From Euzebyales bacterium (GTDB taxonomy: Bacteria; Actinomycetota; Nitriliruptoria; Euzebyales; JAHELV01), in contig DASUUK010000004.1 in NCBI GenBank assembly GCA_036374135.1, forward strand, positions 1-64,000: a DNA stretch of 64,000 nucleotides. The letters are read 5' to 3'. The translations under genes were made by a program, and so were the position numbers. Position 1 is the first letter of the stretch. Each line of letters begins with the position of its first letter. The notes beneath the pieces were generated by a model. It saw only the letters and a program-made list of their open reading frames with translations. It had not been told where the DNA came from and did no database searches. This document shows positions 25,803-33,903 of this stretch, piece after piece.

Positions 25803-27794
25803 ATGGCAGCAGTAGGCACGACCGTGCGCCCGCCCCGACGCCGGCGCCGTGAGAAGCCGACCTGGGAGCTCGTCTACAAGCGCAACTCCATCGAGCGGCT
25901 CAAGCAGGAGAAGTTCCCGCTCGACATCGTCGACGAGCTTCCGCAGCTGATCGCGATGGGGTACGAGGCCGTCCCTGAGGAGGACATCGTCCGCCTCAAC
26001 TGGTGGGGTCTCACGCACGACAAGCCCAAGCTGGGCACGTTCATGGTGCGCATCAAGGTGTCCGGTGGGCTGATCCAGCCCGCGCAGCTGCGGGGCGTCG
26101 GCGAGATCGCCCAGCGGTACGGGCGCAACTACGGCGAGCTGACCACCCGCCAGGGCATCCAGCTGCACTGGGCGCGGCTCGACCAGTTGCCGGAGGTGAT
26201 CGCGGCCGTCCAGGCGACGGGCCTGACGACGGTCGGGGGAGAGGGCGACACCGTCCGCAACATCACCGGCTGCCCGGTCGCGGGGATCGCCAACGACGAG
26301 CCATTCGACGTCACGCCGATCATCGCCGACGTCGCCGACTACTTCTACGGCAACCGCGAGTACTCCAACCTCCCGCGCAAGCACAAGTACACGATCGCCG
26401 CGTGCCCGGGGCAGTGCAACGCGCCCGAGATCAGCGACGTGGCGCTGATCGGCGTGGTCAAGGACGGTCGCGAGGGCTTCACCCTCAGCGTCGGCGGCGG
26501 GCTGTCGAACATCCCGCGCCTGGCCAGGGACCTCGGTGTGTTCGTGCCGCGGGACGAGGTCATCGAGGTGCTGCGGGCGGTCACCGACGCGTGGCAGTCA
26601 GACCCGAAGTACCGCATCAGCCGCGCCAAGGCGCGCATCAAGTTCATGATGGACGACCACGGCCCGGAGGGCGTGCGCGCCAAGGTCGAACAGCGGTTGG
26701 GGCGTCAGCTCGAGGACCACCCGGCGCCGGATCCCGTCGACGGGGTGGACCACCTGGGCGTGCACGCCCAGCGTCAGGACGGACGGGTGTACGTCGGGTT
26801 CTCGGTTCCCATGGGTTGGCTGTCCGGGGATCAGATGATCGGCATCGCCGACCTGGTCGAGCCGTTCGGCGGCGACGTGCGCCTGACCCGTCAGCAGGAC
26901 CTGATCGTCGGCAACGTGCCCACCGACCAGCTCGACGGCTTCCTCGCCGCCATGGAGCGACTGGGGCTGCCGATCACGCGGAACAAGGTGTACGGCAACT
27001 CGATCGCGTGCACGAGTCATAAGTTCTGCAACTACTCGGTCGCCGAGACCAAGGGCAAGTTGTCCGAGATCCTCGAGGTGCTCGAGGGCCGCTTCGGCGC
27101 CGCCGTCGAGGACCTGAAGCTGTACGTCGATGGCTGCCCGCACGCGTGCGCCCACCACTGGATCGGTGACATCGGCCTGCAGGGCACGACGACCAAGGAT
27201 CCGTCGACCGATCAACGCATCGAGGCGTACGACGTCACGCTGCGTGGCGGCCTGGGGCGCGCCGCAGCGATCGGCACGCCCCTGCTGCGACGCGTGCCGA
27301 CGACCGACATCACGGACGTGCTCGTCCGCCTGCTCGACGCGTGGCTGGAGCGGAAGGCCGCGCTGAACGGGTCGGGTGACGCGCTCGGGTTCCGCGCCTT
27401 CTGTGACGCCACGTCCGACGACGAGCTGCGCGCGATCGCCTCGGGACAGGCCGTGTCCGGACCGACCGCCGCGCACGGTGACGCCGACCATGTCGTCGTC
27501 CGCGTGCCGGGAACGCTGCTGGAGCTCTCCGACGGTGCGGACGAGATCTCGCTTCCGGCCGCGGCAGGTACGGACGGCACGGACGCGACCGTTTCCACTG
27601 TTGGCGAGGCGCTCGATCACCTGGTGCGTCTGCACCCGAGGTTGATCGCCTATCTTGTCAGCGGTCCGGGGCAGATCAACCCGGCGGTCAACCTGTACAT
27701 CGGCGAAGACGACATCCGTGGACTCGGTGGGTTCGACGCGCCGCTGCAACCCGGTGACGAGTTGTCGATCCTGCCGGCCCTCGCGGGCGGCTAG
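25803..27794 (+). CDS. Ferredoxin-type sulfite/nitrite reductase fused to a CysO/MoaD-like sulfur carrier
   Basis: 663 aa. Residues 1 to about 545 are a sirohaem/[4Fe-4S] sulfite or nitrite reductase with two half-domains and the cluster ligands CTSHKFC (C-x5-C) and GCPHAC (C-x3-C). Residues 564-663 are a ubiquitin-fold sulfur carrier: VVVRVPGTLLELSDG, an NLYIGEDDIRGLGG strand, and the terminal ILPALAGG, matching the CysO/MoaD ending whose last Gly is thiocarboxylated. APS reductase follows 16 bases later, which favours sulfite over nitrite as substrate. The fusion would place a sulfide-producing centre and a sulfide acceptor on one chain. The start has no strong ribosome-binding site. Confidence 0.9.
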   Translation: MAAVGTTVRPPRRRRREKPTWELVYKRNSIERLKQEKFPLDIVDELPQLIAMGYEAVPEEDIVRLNWWGLTHDKPKLGTFMVRIKVSGGLIQPAQLRGVGEIAQRYGRNYGELTTRQGIQLHWARLDQLPEVIAAVQATGLTTVGGEGDTVRNITGCPVAGIANDEPFDVTPIIADVADYFYGNREYSNLPRKHKYTIAACPGQCNAPEISDVALIGVVKDGREGFTLSVGGGLSNIPRLARDLGVFVPRDEVIEVLRAVTDAWQSDPKYRISRAKARIKFMMDDHGPEGVRAKVEQRLGRQLEDHPAPDPVDGVDHLGVHAQRQDGRVYVGFSVPMGWLSGDQMIGIADLVEPFGGDVRLTRQQDLIVGNVPTDQLDGFLAAMERLGLPITRNKVYGNSIACTSHKFCNYSVAETKGKLSEILEVLEGRFGAAVEDLKLYVDGCPHACAHHWIGDIGLQGTTTKDPSTDQRIEAYDVTLRGGLGRAAAIGTPLLRRVPTTDITDVLVRLLDAWLERKAALNGSGDALGFRAFCDATSDDELRAIASGQAVSGPTAAHGDADHVVVRVPGTLLELSDGADEISLPAAAGTDGTDATVSTVGEALDHLVRLHPRLIAYLVSGPGQINPAVNLYIGEDDIRGLGGFDAPLQPGDELSILPALAGG

Positions 27795-27810
27795 GTCAGG
27801 GGGAGTGGGA

Positions 27811-28608
27811 GTGCTGAAGGAACGCGTGGTCTTCGACGACCTCGAGATCGGTCAGCTGGCGGTCGAGCTGGATGACGGCGAGCCCGAGGACGTCATCGAG
27901 TGGGCGCTGAACACCTTCGGTGAGAACGTCGCGGTCGTGACGGCGTTCCAGTCCGACGGCATGGCCATCCTCGACATGGCCTATCAGATGTTCCCGCAGG
28001 TGCGGGTGGTGACGGTCGACACGGGTCGGCTGCCACCCGAGACCGTTGCGTTCATCGATGACGTGCGCCGGCGGTACCCGCAGGCGCGGGTCGAGGTCCG
28101 CTGTCCCGATGTCGACGAGGTCGCGTCGATGGTGCGTCGCAACGGGCCGGATCTGTTCCGCGAGAGCGTCCAGAACCGCCTGATGTGCTGCCAGATCCGC
28201 AAGGTGCGTCCGCTGACGGAGGCGCTGGAGGGCCTGGACGCGTGGTTCACCGGCCTGCGGCGCGACCAGTGGGCGTCGCGCGCCGCGATCACGAAGGTCC
28301 AGCTCGACCACGATCACGACGGCATCGTGAAGATCAACCCGCTGGCCGACTGGACGGCGGAGGACGTCGACGACTACCTCGCCGACTTCGCGGTGCCCCG
28401 CCACCCGCTGTACGGCAAGGGGTACACCAGCATCGGGTGTGATCCGTGCACGCGACCGATCCGCGACGGCGAGGACGACCGCGCGGGCCGGTGGTGGTGG
28501 GAGTCCGACGCACCGAAGGAGTGCGGGATGCACTGCCCGATCGAGACGGGCGGGTTCGAGCACGAGGTGCACGCGATCCTCGGGGAGGCGCATGCCGACG
28601 GCCACTGA
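27811..28608 (+). CDS. cysH: Assimilatory adenylylsulfate (APS) reductase
   Basis: 265 aa, GTG start with GGGGAG upstream. PP-loop-type fold: AVVTAFQSDGMAILDMA, VVTVDTGRLPPET and FTGLRRDQ. The [4Fe-4S] ligands CC (LMCCQIRKVRPL) and CxxC (GCDPC) mark it as an APS rather than a PAPS reductase. The C-terminal KECGMHC carries the catalytic Cys. It reduces APS to sulfite using thioredoxin, supplying the fused sulfite reductase encoded 16 bases upstream. The 3' end overlaps the next gene by 17 bases. Confidence 0.93.
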   Translation: MLKERVVFDDLEIGQLAVELDDGEPEDVIEWALNTFGENVAVVTAFQSDGMAILDMAYQMFPQVRVVTVDTGRLPPETVAFIDDVRRRYPQARVEVRCPDVDEVASMVRRNGPDLFRESVQNRLMCCQIRKVRPLTEALEGLDAWFTGLRRDQWASRAAITKVQLDHDHDGIVKINPLADWTAEDVDDYLADFAVPRHPLYGKGYTSIGCDPCTRPIRDGEDDRAGRWWWESDAPKECGMHCPIETGGFEHEVHAILGEAHADGH

Positions 28609-29092
28609 CACCCTCGCGCAGGGACCGGACGCGACCGTCGAACTCGACGACGCCGAGCAGGAACTGGTCGCCGCTGAGCTCGCGGCACTGCTGCCCGCCC
28701 TCTCGGAGGAGCGCCGCGCCGGGTACGAGGCGTTGGCGGACGCCGTCGACGAGGGCAGTGTGCCGCCCGAGCTCGTCGTGCACCTGCAGTCGCTGCTGGA
28801 GCTCGCGCTGCAGACGGCACGCGCACGCAAGCTGTACCGCGCGGAGGGCGAGAAGATCCTCACGGGCGTGTTCCGCCGGACGCCCGCTGGACGGGCGCTG
28901 ACCCGCCAGCTCGGTGACATCAACAGCGCCCTGCGGGCCGTGGCTGACCACGAGCTGCGCAGCGCCCGTGTGGGGATGCGCACGCTCGGCCACTTCACCG
29001 TGACGCTGCGGACCGACGAGGCGACGCTGACCCTCGCGGTGCGCCCCGACGGCATGAACGTCGAGAGCGTCGAGGTGCTGGACACGGCGTGA
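28592..29092 (+). CDS. Hypothetical protein overlapping cysH
   Basis: 166 aa, starting inside the end of cysH at an ATG behind GGGGAGG. The N-terminal half is acidic and helical (EQELVAAELAALLPALSEERRAGYEALADAV). The middle is basic (TARARKLYRAEGEKILTGVFRRTPAG). The C-terminus reads as a small beta sheet (VGMRTLGHFTVTLRTDEATLTLAVRPDG). No cofactor motif or membrane helix is seen. The overlap implies coupling to APS reductase and a role in sulfur assimilation, but I recognise no family. Confidence 0.7.
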   Translation: MPTATDTLAQGPDATVELDDAEQELVAAELAALLPALSEERRAGYEALADAVDEGSVPPELVVHLQSLLELALQTARARKLYRAEGEKILTGVFRRTPAGRALTRQLGDINSALRAVADHELRSARVGMRTLGHFTVTLRTDEATLTLAVRPDGMNVESVEVLDTA

Positions 29093-29235
29093 CCCGCTGA
29101 GCGTTGCAGCCGGGGCCGGATGCCGGTGTCCGGTGCCACGGTGGTGGGTGTCTGGCGGGTGGGGCGGTGTCCGGTGCCACGTTGGGACCGGCGGCGGTGC
29201 CGAACCGTCGGCCGTCGCGTACGGTCCGGGGCGAC

Positions 29236-29724
29236 ATGGCGCACGAGCTCGACCGGTGGAAGCCGGCATTGATCAACGGCGGCAGCGGGCTGGCGGTGAT
29301 CGCGCTGGGCTGGATGGTCGAGGGCCGGCTGACGTGGCCGATCATGGGGGCCGCCGTCGTCGCGCTCGGGTGGGGCTGGTGGGTCTCGCCGTTGCGCAAC
29401 GCGCGGCCCCATGTGCCGCACGCCGACGCGGCTGCCACGGCCGGACCGTACGGACCGGTCGTCTACTGGCGCCCGGGCTGCTCGTACTGCCTGAAGCTGT
29501 GGCGTGCGCTCGACCGTGACGAGCGCGACCGCGTGACATGGGTCAACGTGATGGCTGACCGCGACGCGTCCGTCTACGTCCGGCGCTTCCATGACGGCCG
29601 GATGGTCACGCCCACGGCCGTCATGGGCACGGGGCGGCAGATCGAGGCAACGGCGTCACAGATCCGCGCCCGCGTCGCACGTCGCCGTGGCCGACCTTCC
29701 GCCGACCCCGGCCGAGATCGCTAG
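29236..29724 (+). CDS. Membrane-anchored glutaredoxin/mycoredoxin-like protein
   Basis: 162 aa from the ATG at 29236. Two N-terminal transmembrane helices (about 15-32 and 37-55) precede a cytoplasmic thioredoxin fold at 77-150. The redox motif is VYWRPGCSYCLKL (C-x2-C) and the cis-Pro loop is VTPTAVMG. The tail is basic. Mycothiol-dependent mycoredoxins of actinobacteria share this domain. Its position after the sulfate-assimilation genes fits a thiol-redox role. A longer in-frame start is possible. A TACGGT box lies ten bases ahead. Confidence 0.8.
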   Translation: MAHELDRWKPALINGGSGLAVIALGWMVEGRLTWPIMGAAVVALGWGWWVSPLRNARPHVPHADAAATAGPYGPVVYWRPGCSYCLKLWRALDRDERDRVTWVNVMADRDASVYVRRFHDGRMVTPTAVMGTGRQIEATASQIRARVARRRGRPSADPGRDR

Positions 29725-30074
29725 TCGCCGAGCAGCGCCTGCCCGATCCACGACACGATCGAGACGATGATCGCGCCGAGGAACGTGGCGGCGAATCCGG
29801 TCGAGCTGAGACCGAGGCCCAGTCCCTCGGAGATCCAGATGGTCAACCCGAGCATCAACGCGTTGATGACCAGCAGGAACAGCCCGAGCGTCAGCAGCAC
29901 GATCGGCAGGCTGAAGAACGTGACGATCGGCCGCGCGAAGGCGTTCACGAGGCCAAGGATGAAGCCGACGATGATCAGTCCTGCCAGATCTCCGTCGAAC
30001 CGGAGTCCCGACACCAGTTCGACGGCGACCCACAGACCGAGGGTCGTGACGGCGACCTTCAGGATGAACGACAT
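29721..30074 (-). CDS. Phage holin 4 superfamily / YvlD-like membrane protein
   Basis: 117 aa with four hydrophobic helices and the conserved GLVNAFARPIVTFFSLPIVLLTLGLF segment that defines this bacterial family (YvlD-like, Pfam phage_holin_4_2). Despite the name it is a chromosomal housekeeping-type membrane protein; no phage genes are near. Function is uncertain and may relate to envelope stress. Its stop overlaps the converging glutaredoxin gene by four bases. Confidence 0.87.
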   Translation of the reverse strand: MSFILKVAVTTLGLWVAVELVSGLRFDGDLAGLIIVGFILGLVNAFARPIVTFFSLPIVLLTLGLFLLVINALMLGLTIWISEGLGLGLSSTGFAATFLGAIIVSIVSWIGQALLGD

Positions 30075-30212
30075 GCCGGCACCATAGCTGAGCCGGCGGG
30101 CTCGCGCGCCGCGGCCGGGCCAGTGGGGCGGAGGGCACGTCGACGCCGGGACGAACGGGCTCGCCCGCGGCCCGTGGCGGACGATTGGCTACTGCGACAG
30201 CGAATCGGCGGG

Positions 30213-30224
30213 TATGCTGTGGGC
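30213..30224 (+). promoter_or_regulatory. -10 box of the leuS leader transcript
   Basis: TATGCT at 30213-30218, then six bases to the ATG of the leader peptide, so the transcript would begin at or next to that ATG and be leaderless. No well-spaced -35 hexamer is seen. Confidence 0.5.
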
Positions 30225-30260
30225 ATGGCAGCAGCACTGCTCCTTAGCTGGCCGCGCTGA
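30225..30260 (+). CDS. Leucine-rich leader peptide of leuS attenuator
   Basis: Eleven codons encoding MAAALLLSWPR then TGA. Three consecutive Leu codons, each different (CTG, CTC, CTT), sit in the middle, which is the signature of a leader peptide that senses charged tRNA-Leu. The stop codon lies inside the first RNA hairpin of the attenuator. It is too short to be found by length-based gene finding. Confidence 0.8.
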   Translation: MAAALLLSWPR

Positions 30261-30310
30261 CACCCACCTCAGCGCGGCGACCCTCCCATGCACGGAGGGT
30301 CTTCTTGTGT
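30251..30310 (+). terminator. Attenuator hairpins in the leuS leader
   Basis: Hairpin A: GCCGCGCTGA (30251-30260) pairs perfectly with TCAGCGCGGC (30269-30278) across an 8-base loop and overlaps the leader stop codon. Hairpin B: GACCCTCC (30279-30286) pairs with GGAGGGTC (30294-30301) and is followed by TTCTTGTGT, a Rho-independent terminator. A third perfect 12-base stem, AGACGTTCGTGG (30315-30326) with CCACGAACGTCT (30336-30347), follows. GTCTTC (30299-30304) can pair with GAAGAC (30313-30318), excluding both the terminator base and the third stem. Confidence 0.78.
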
Positions 30311-30388
30311 CTGAAGACGTTCGTGGGGCCTGGTTCCACGAACGTCTGGAGGACCGGCTCCGCCGGACAGTAACTCTCGACCGTGAGG

Positions 30389-32863
30389 ATGAGCACCGTG
30401 AACGCCTACGACCCGCACGAGATCGAACCCCGGTGGGAGAAGGCCTGGGAGGAGGCCAGGCTGTTCGTGGCCGACGAGCGGTCCGACAGGGAGTTGTTCT
30501 ACGCCCTGCACATGTTCCCGTATCCATCGGGCGACCTGCACATGGGCCACGTGGAGGCCTTCTCGCTGGCGGACGCGGTCGCGCGCTACCGGCGCCTGCA
30601 GGGTTACGAGGTGATGAACCCGATCGGCTGGGACTCGTTCGGGCTGCCCGCGGAGAACGCGGCGATCAAGCGCGGCGCCGATCCCAAGGCGTGGACCTAC
30701 GCCAACGTCGAGACCCACGCCACGACGATGCGGCGCATGGGGTTCGCGTGGGACTGGTCGCGGCGCCTGCACACCTCGGACCCCGAGTACTACAAGTGGA
30801 CCCAGTGGCTGTTCCTGCAGTTGTTCCAGGCGGGCTGGGCGTACCGCGAGGAGGCGGACGTCAACTGGTGCCCCAACGACCAGACGGTGCTGGCCAACGA
30901 GCAGGTGATCAACGGTCACTGCGAGCGGTGCGACGCGGTGGTGACCAAGAAGTCGCTGACCCAGTGGTTCCTGCGGATCACCGCCTTCGCCGACCGCCTG
31001 CTCGACGACATGGATCAACTGGCCGACACGTGGCCGGAGCGGGTGCTGACCCTGCAGCGCAACTGGATCGGGCGGAGCGAGGGCGCCGAGGTCACGTTCA
31101 CGGTCGGCGACGACGAGGTCGTCGTCTACACGACGAGGCCCGACACCCTGTACGGCGCGACGTTCTTCGTGGTGGCGCCCGAGTACCCGTCGGCCCGCGC
31201 ATGGGCCGAGCTGGGCGGCGTGGTCGACGACTTCGACGCGTTCGTGCAGCGGGTGCAGTCGCGTTCGGACGTCGAACGCCAGTCCACCGACGCCTCGAAG
31301 GACGGGCTGTTCCTGGGCGTGCACGCCGTCAATCCCGTCAACGGGGAGCGTCTGCCGGTCTACGCCGCGGACTACGTGCTGATGGGCTACGGCACCGGGG
31401 CGATCATGGCGGTGCCGGCGCACGACCAGCGCGACCTGGACTTCGCCCGCCAGTACGACCTGCCGGTGCGCATCGTGGTGCATCCGGAGGGCGCGGACCT
31501 GCCCGACGCCGCCTCGATGACCGAGGCCGCGTCCGGCGACGGCGTGATCGTCAACTCCGGGGACTACGAGGGCCTGCCATGGCGGGACGCCAAGCAGCGG
31601 ATCACCGACGACCTGGCCGACCGCGGTCTGGGTCGTCACGCCGTCAACTACCGGCTGCGTGACTGGCTGATCTCGCGTCAGCGCTACTGGGGCGCCCCGA
31701 TCCCGATCATCCACTGCCACGCATGCGGGCAGGTGCCCGTGCCGATCGACGATCTGCCGGTCCGCCTGCCTGAGGTCGATCAGATCGACTTCTCGCGCAG
31801 CGGTGTCGCCCCGCTGGCGACCGCCGAGGGATTCGTCAACGTCGCGTGCCCCTCGTGCGGCGGGGACGCGCGGCGCGACACGGACACGATGGACACCTTC
31901 GTCGACTCGTCCTGGTACTACCTGCGTTACTGCTCGCCTCACCGTGACGACGTGGCCTTCGCCGCCGACGCCGTCGCCAGGTGGATGCCGGTCGACCAGT
32001 ACACGGGCGGCATCGAGCACGCGATCCTGCACCTGTTGTACTCGCGGTTCTTCACCAAGGCGCTGCACGATCTGGGTCACGTCGACTTCGTCGAGCCGTT
32101 CACGCGGCTGAAGTCACAGGGCATGGTGGTCATGGAGGGCGCCGCGATGTCGAAGTCGAAGGGCAACCTGGTCGAGCCCCGCGGCATCGTCGAGGAGTTC
32201 GGCGCCGACACCCTGCGCGCGACCATGCTCTTCGCCGGCCCGATCGAGGACGACGTCGACTGGGCGGACGTGTCGACCGCCGGCATGTTCAAGTTCCTGT
32301 CGCGGCTGGTGCGCCTGACCGACGAGCACGTCGAGTCGCGCGGCGCCGCGGTGGCCGACGTTGCCGGCGACGAGGATCTGCGCCGCGCCGCCCACCGGAC
32401 GATCCGGGATGTCACCGCCGACTTCGACGCGTTCAAGTACAACACCGCGCTGGCCAAGCTGATGTCGCTGACCAACGAGGTGTCGGCCGCCGTGCGCGAA
32501 CGCGCCGCGCGCGGAGGCGACCCCCAGCACGCGCTGGAGATCATCGCGATCATGCTGTCGCCGATCGCCCCGCACGTGGCCGAGGAGATCTGGCAGCGGC
32601 TGGGACACGACGACTTCGTGGCCGAGCAGCGCTGGCCGGAGTTCGACGAGGCGTTGCTGGTCGAACGCACCGTCGAGGTGCCGGTGCAGGTCGATGGCCG
32701 CGTCCGCGACACCGTCACGGTCGCGGTCGGTGCGGCAGAGGACGCCGTCGTAGAGGTGGCGCAGCAGTCGGAGAACGTCCAGCGCCACCTGTCGGATCGC
32801 GCGATCGTCAAGGTGATCTGGGTGACCGACCGACTGCTGAACCTGGTCACGCGCGCGGCCTGA
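30389..32863 (+). CDS. leuS: Leucyl-tRNA synthetase
   Basis: Charges tRNA-Leu; 824 aa, normal for bacterial LeuRS. Class I signature HMGH in [15 protein letters not shown] near residue 50, Zn-type knuckle CPNDQ/CERC around 160, editing domain CP1 with [12 protein letters not shown], and KMSKS as AMSKSKGN near 587. The anticodon-binding helical domain completes the C-terminus. Start is ambiguous: the ATG at 30389 is chosen, with GTG at 30383 and 30398 possible. Expression is predicted to be controlled by the upstream leader peptide and terminator. Confidence 0.97.
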   Translation: MSTVNAYDPHEIEPRWEKAWEEARLFVADERSDRELFYALHMFPYPSGDLHMGHVEAFSLADAVARYRRLQGYEVMNPIGWDSFGLPAENAAIKRGADPKAWTYANVETHATTMRRMGFAWDWSRRLHTSDPEYYKWTQWLFLQLFQAGWAYREEADVNWCPNDQTVLANEQVINGHCERCDAVVTKKSLTQWFLRITAFADRLLDDMDQLADTWPERVLTLQRNWIGRSEGAEVTFTVGDDEVVVYTTRPDTLYGATFFVVAPEYPSARAWAELGGVVDDFDAFVQRVQSRSDVERQSTDASKDGLFLGVHAVNPVNGERLPVYAADYVLMGYGTGAIMAVPAHDQRDLDFARQYDLPVRIVVHPEGADLPDAASMTEAASGDGVIVNSGDYEGLPWRDAKQRITDDLADRGLGRHAVNYRLRDWLISRQRYWGAPIPIIHCHACGQVPVPIDDLPVRLPEVDQIDFSRSGVAPLATAEGFVNVACPSCGGDARRDTDTMDTFVDSSWYYLRYCSPHRDDVAFAADAVARWMPVDQYTGGIEHAILHLLYSRFFTKALHDLGHVDFVEPFTRLKSQGMVVMEGAAMSKSKGNLVEPRGIVEEFGADTLRATMLFAGPIEDDVDWADVSTAGMFKFLSRLVRLTDEHVESRGAAVADVAGDEDLRRAAHRTIRDVTADFDAFKYNTALAKLMSLTNEVSAAVRERAARGGDPQHALEIIAIMLSPIAPHVAEEIWQRLGHDDFVAEQRWPEFDEALLVERTVEVPVQVDGRVRDTVTVAVGAAEDAVVEVAQQSENVQRHLSDRAIVKVIWVTDRLLNLVTRAA

Positions 32864-32892
32864 CCGCCGGGTACCGGCCCGGTGACCGCGTA

Positions 32893-33131
32893 TGGGGAGA
32901 CCTGTCGCCGTATGGCGGTTGTTTCCGCTCCGGCGGGTGGGTGCGGGCGTGTGGGGAGACCTGTCGCCGTATGGCGGTTGTTTCTGCTCCGGCGGGTGGG
33001 TGCGGGCGTGTGGGGAGACCTGTCGCCGTATGGCGGTTGTTTCCTCCCCGTGGTCTGGGTGCGGGCGTTGTGTGGGGAGACCTGTCGCCGTATGGCGGTT
33101 GTTTCCTCCCCGGCGGGTGCGTGCCGGTTGG
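32893..33131 (+). repeat. Four-copy 59-62-base intergenic tandem repeat
   Basis: Four tandem copies begin at 32893, 32952, 33011 and 33073. Each opens with TGGGGAGACCTGTCGCCG, continues TATGGCGGTTGTTTC, then a less conserved G-rich part (GGCGGGTGGGTGCGGGCG type). CGCC-GTAT-GGCG in each copy can form a small stem-loop. Copies 1-3 are spaced exactly 59 bases; copy 4 is offset by 62. The block separates leuS from comEA and is not plausibly coding because the period is not a multiple of three. Confidence 0.9.
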
Positions 33132-33216
33132 GTAGGTGGTGCCTGCGGGGCGATGTCCACAGGTGGGCGACGCGCGAACGGGCAGGTGGCGGCCGTCGTT
33201 CGTAGCGTGCGGCCCG

Positions 33217-33903
33217 ATGGACGACGCGACACCACATCCACGCAGTGGCGGCGAGCGCCTCCGTGAGCTCGTCGGTGACCTCCAGCTGACACCGGCGCAC
33301 GTGACGGCACTGCTCGTCGCGGCGTCGTTCGCATGCGCGGGCGTGGTCGCGCTCTGGTGGATGGCGCGCCCCCAGCCGGTCGCCGCGCCGGATGTCTCGC
33401 CGGTCGCGGTCGCCAGCGTGCCGCCGCCGGTTCCGAGCCCGTCGGCAGGACCGCTGGTCGTGCACGTCAGCGGCGCGGTCACCTCGGCCGGCGTCGTCGA
33501 ACTGCCGGCCGGCGCCCGCGTGCTCGATGCGGTCGAGGCCGCGGGCGGGCTGCGACGGCGCGCGCGGACCGACCAGCTGAACCTCGCGCGGCCCGTCGTC
33601 GACGGCGAGCAGATCCACGTGCCCGACAGCCGGCCGGGGAGCACCGGACCCGTCGCGCCCGGTGCTGTGGCCGACGCAGGTACGGGAGCCGCAGCCGTCG
33701 CAGGAACGGCGGGGCCGCTCAGCCTGAACACCGCATCGGCGGCGGAGCTCGAAGCGTTGCCGGGCATCGGTCCCGTCCTGGCCGGTCGCATCGTCAGCCA
33801 TCGCGAGTCGGTCGGAGGGTTCACCGCTGTCGACGAGTTGCTCGAGGTGTCCGGCATCGGCGAGAAGACCTTCGCGGCTCTGCGCGATCTCGTGACGGTG
33901 TGA
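33217..33903 (+). CDS. comEA: ComEA-like DNA-binding competence protein
   Basis: 228 aa with one N-terminal transmembrane helix (about 28-48), a Pro/Ala linker, an SLBB domain (VVHVSGAVTSAGVVELPAGARVLDAVEAAGG) and a C-terminal double helix-hairpin-helix domain (LNTASAAELEALPGIGPVLAGRIV). It binds incoming double-stranded DNA outside the membrane and hands it to ComEC, encoded immediately downstream with a GTGA overlap. TAGCGT sits eight bases before the ATG and no Shine-Dalgarno is seen, suggesting a leaderless mRNA. Which DNA-uptake pilus genes complete the machine is not visible. Confidence 0.92.
   Translation: MDDATPHPRSGGERLRELVGDLQLTPAHVTALLVAASFACAGVVALWWMARPQPVAAPDVSPVAVASVPPPVPSPSAGPLVVHVSGAVTSAGVVELPAGARVLDAVEAAGGLRRRARTDQLNLARPVVDGEQIHVPDSRPGSTGPVAPGAVADAGTGAAAVAGTAGPLSLNTASAAELEALPGIGPVLAGRIVSHRESVGGFTAVDELLEVSGIGEKTFAALRDLVTV

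Noticed and set aside
29721-30074. Prophage holin
   Set aside because: The family name only; no lysin, capsid, integrase or other phage gene is nearby and the YvlD-like family is chromosomal.
30213-30388. T-box riboswitch before leuS
   Set aside because: No T-box consensus (AGGGTGGNACCGCG) or specifier loop; the leader peptide and terminator explain the region better.
32893-33131. CRISPR array
   Set aside because: The repeat units are 59-62 bases, the supposed spacers are themselves near-identical, and no cas gene is in the window.
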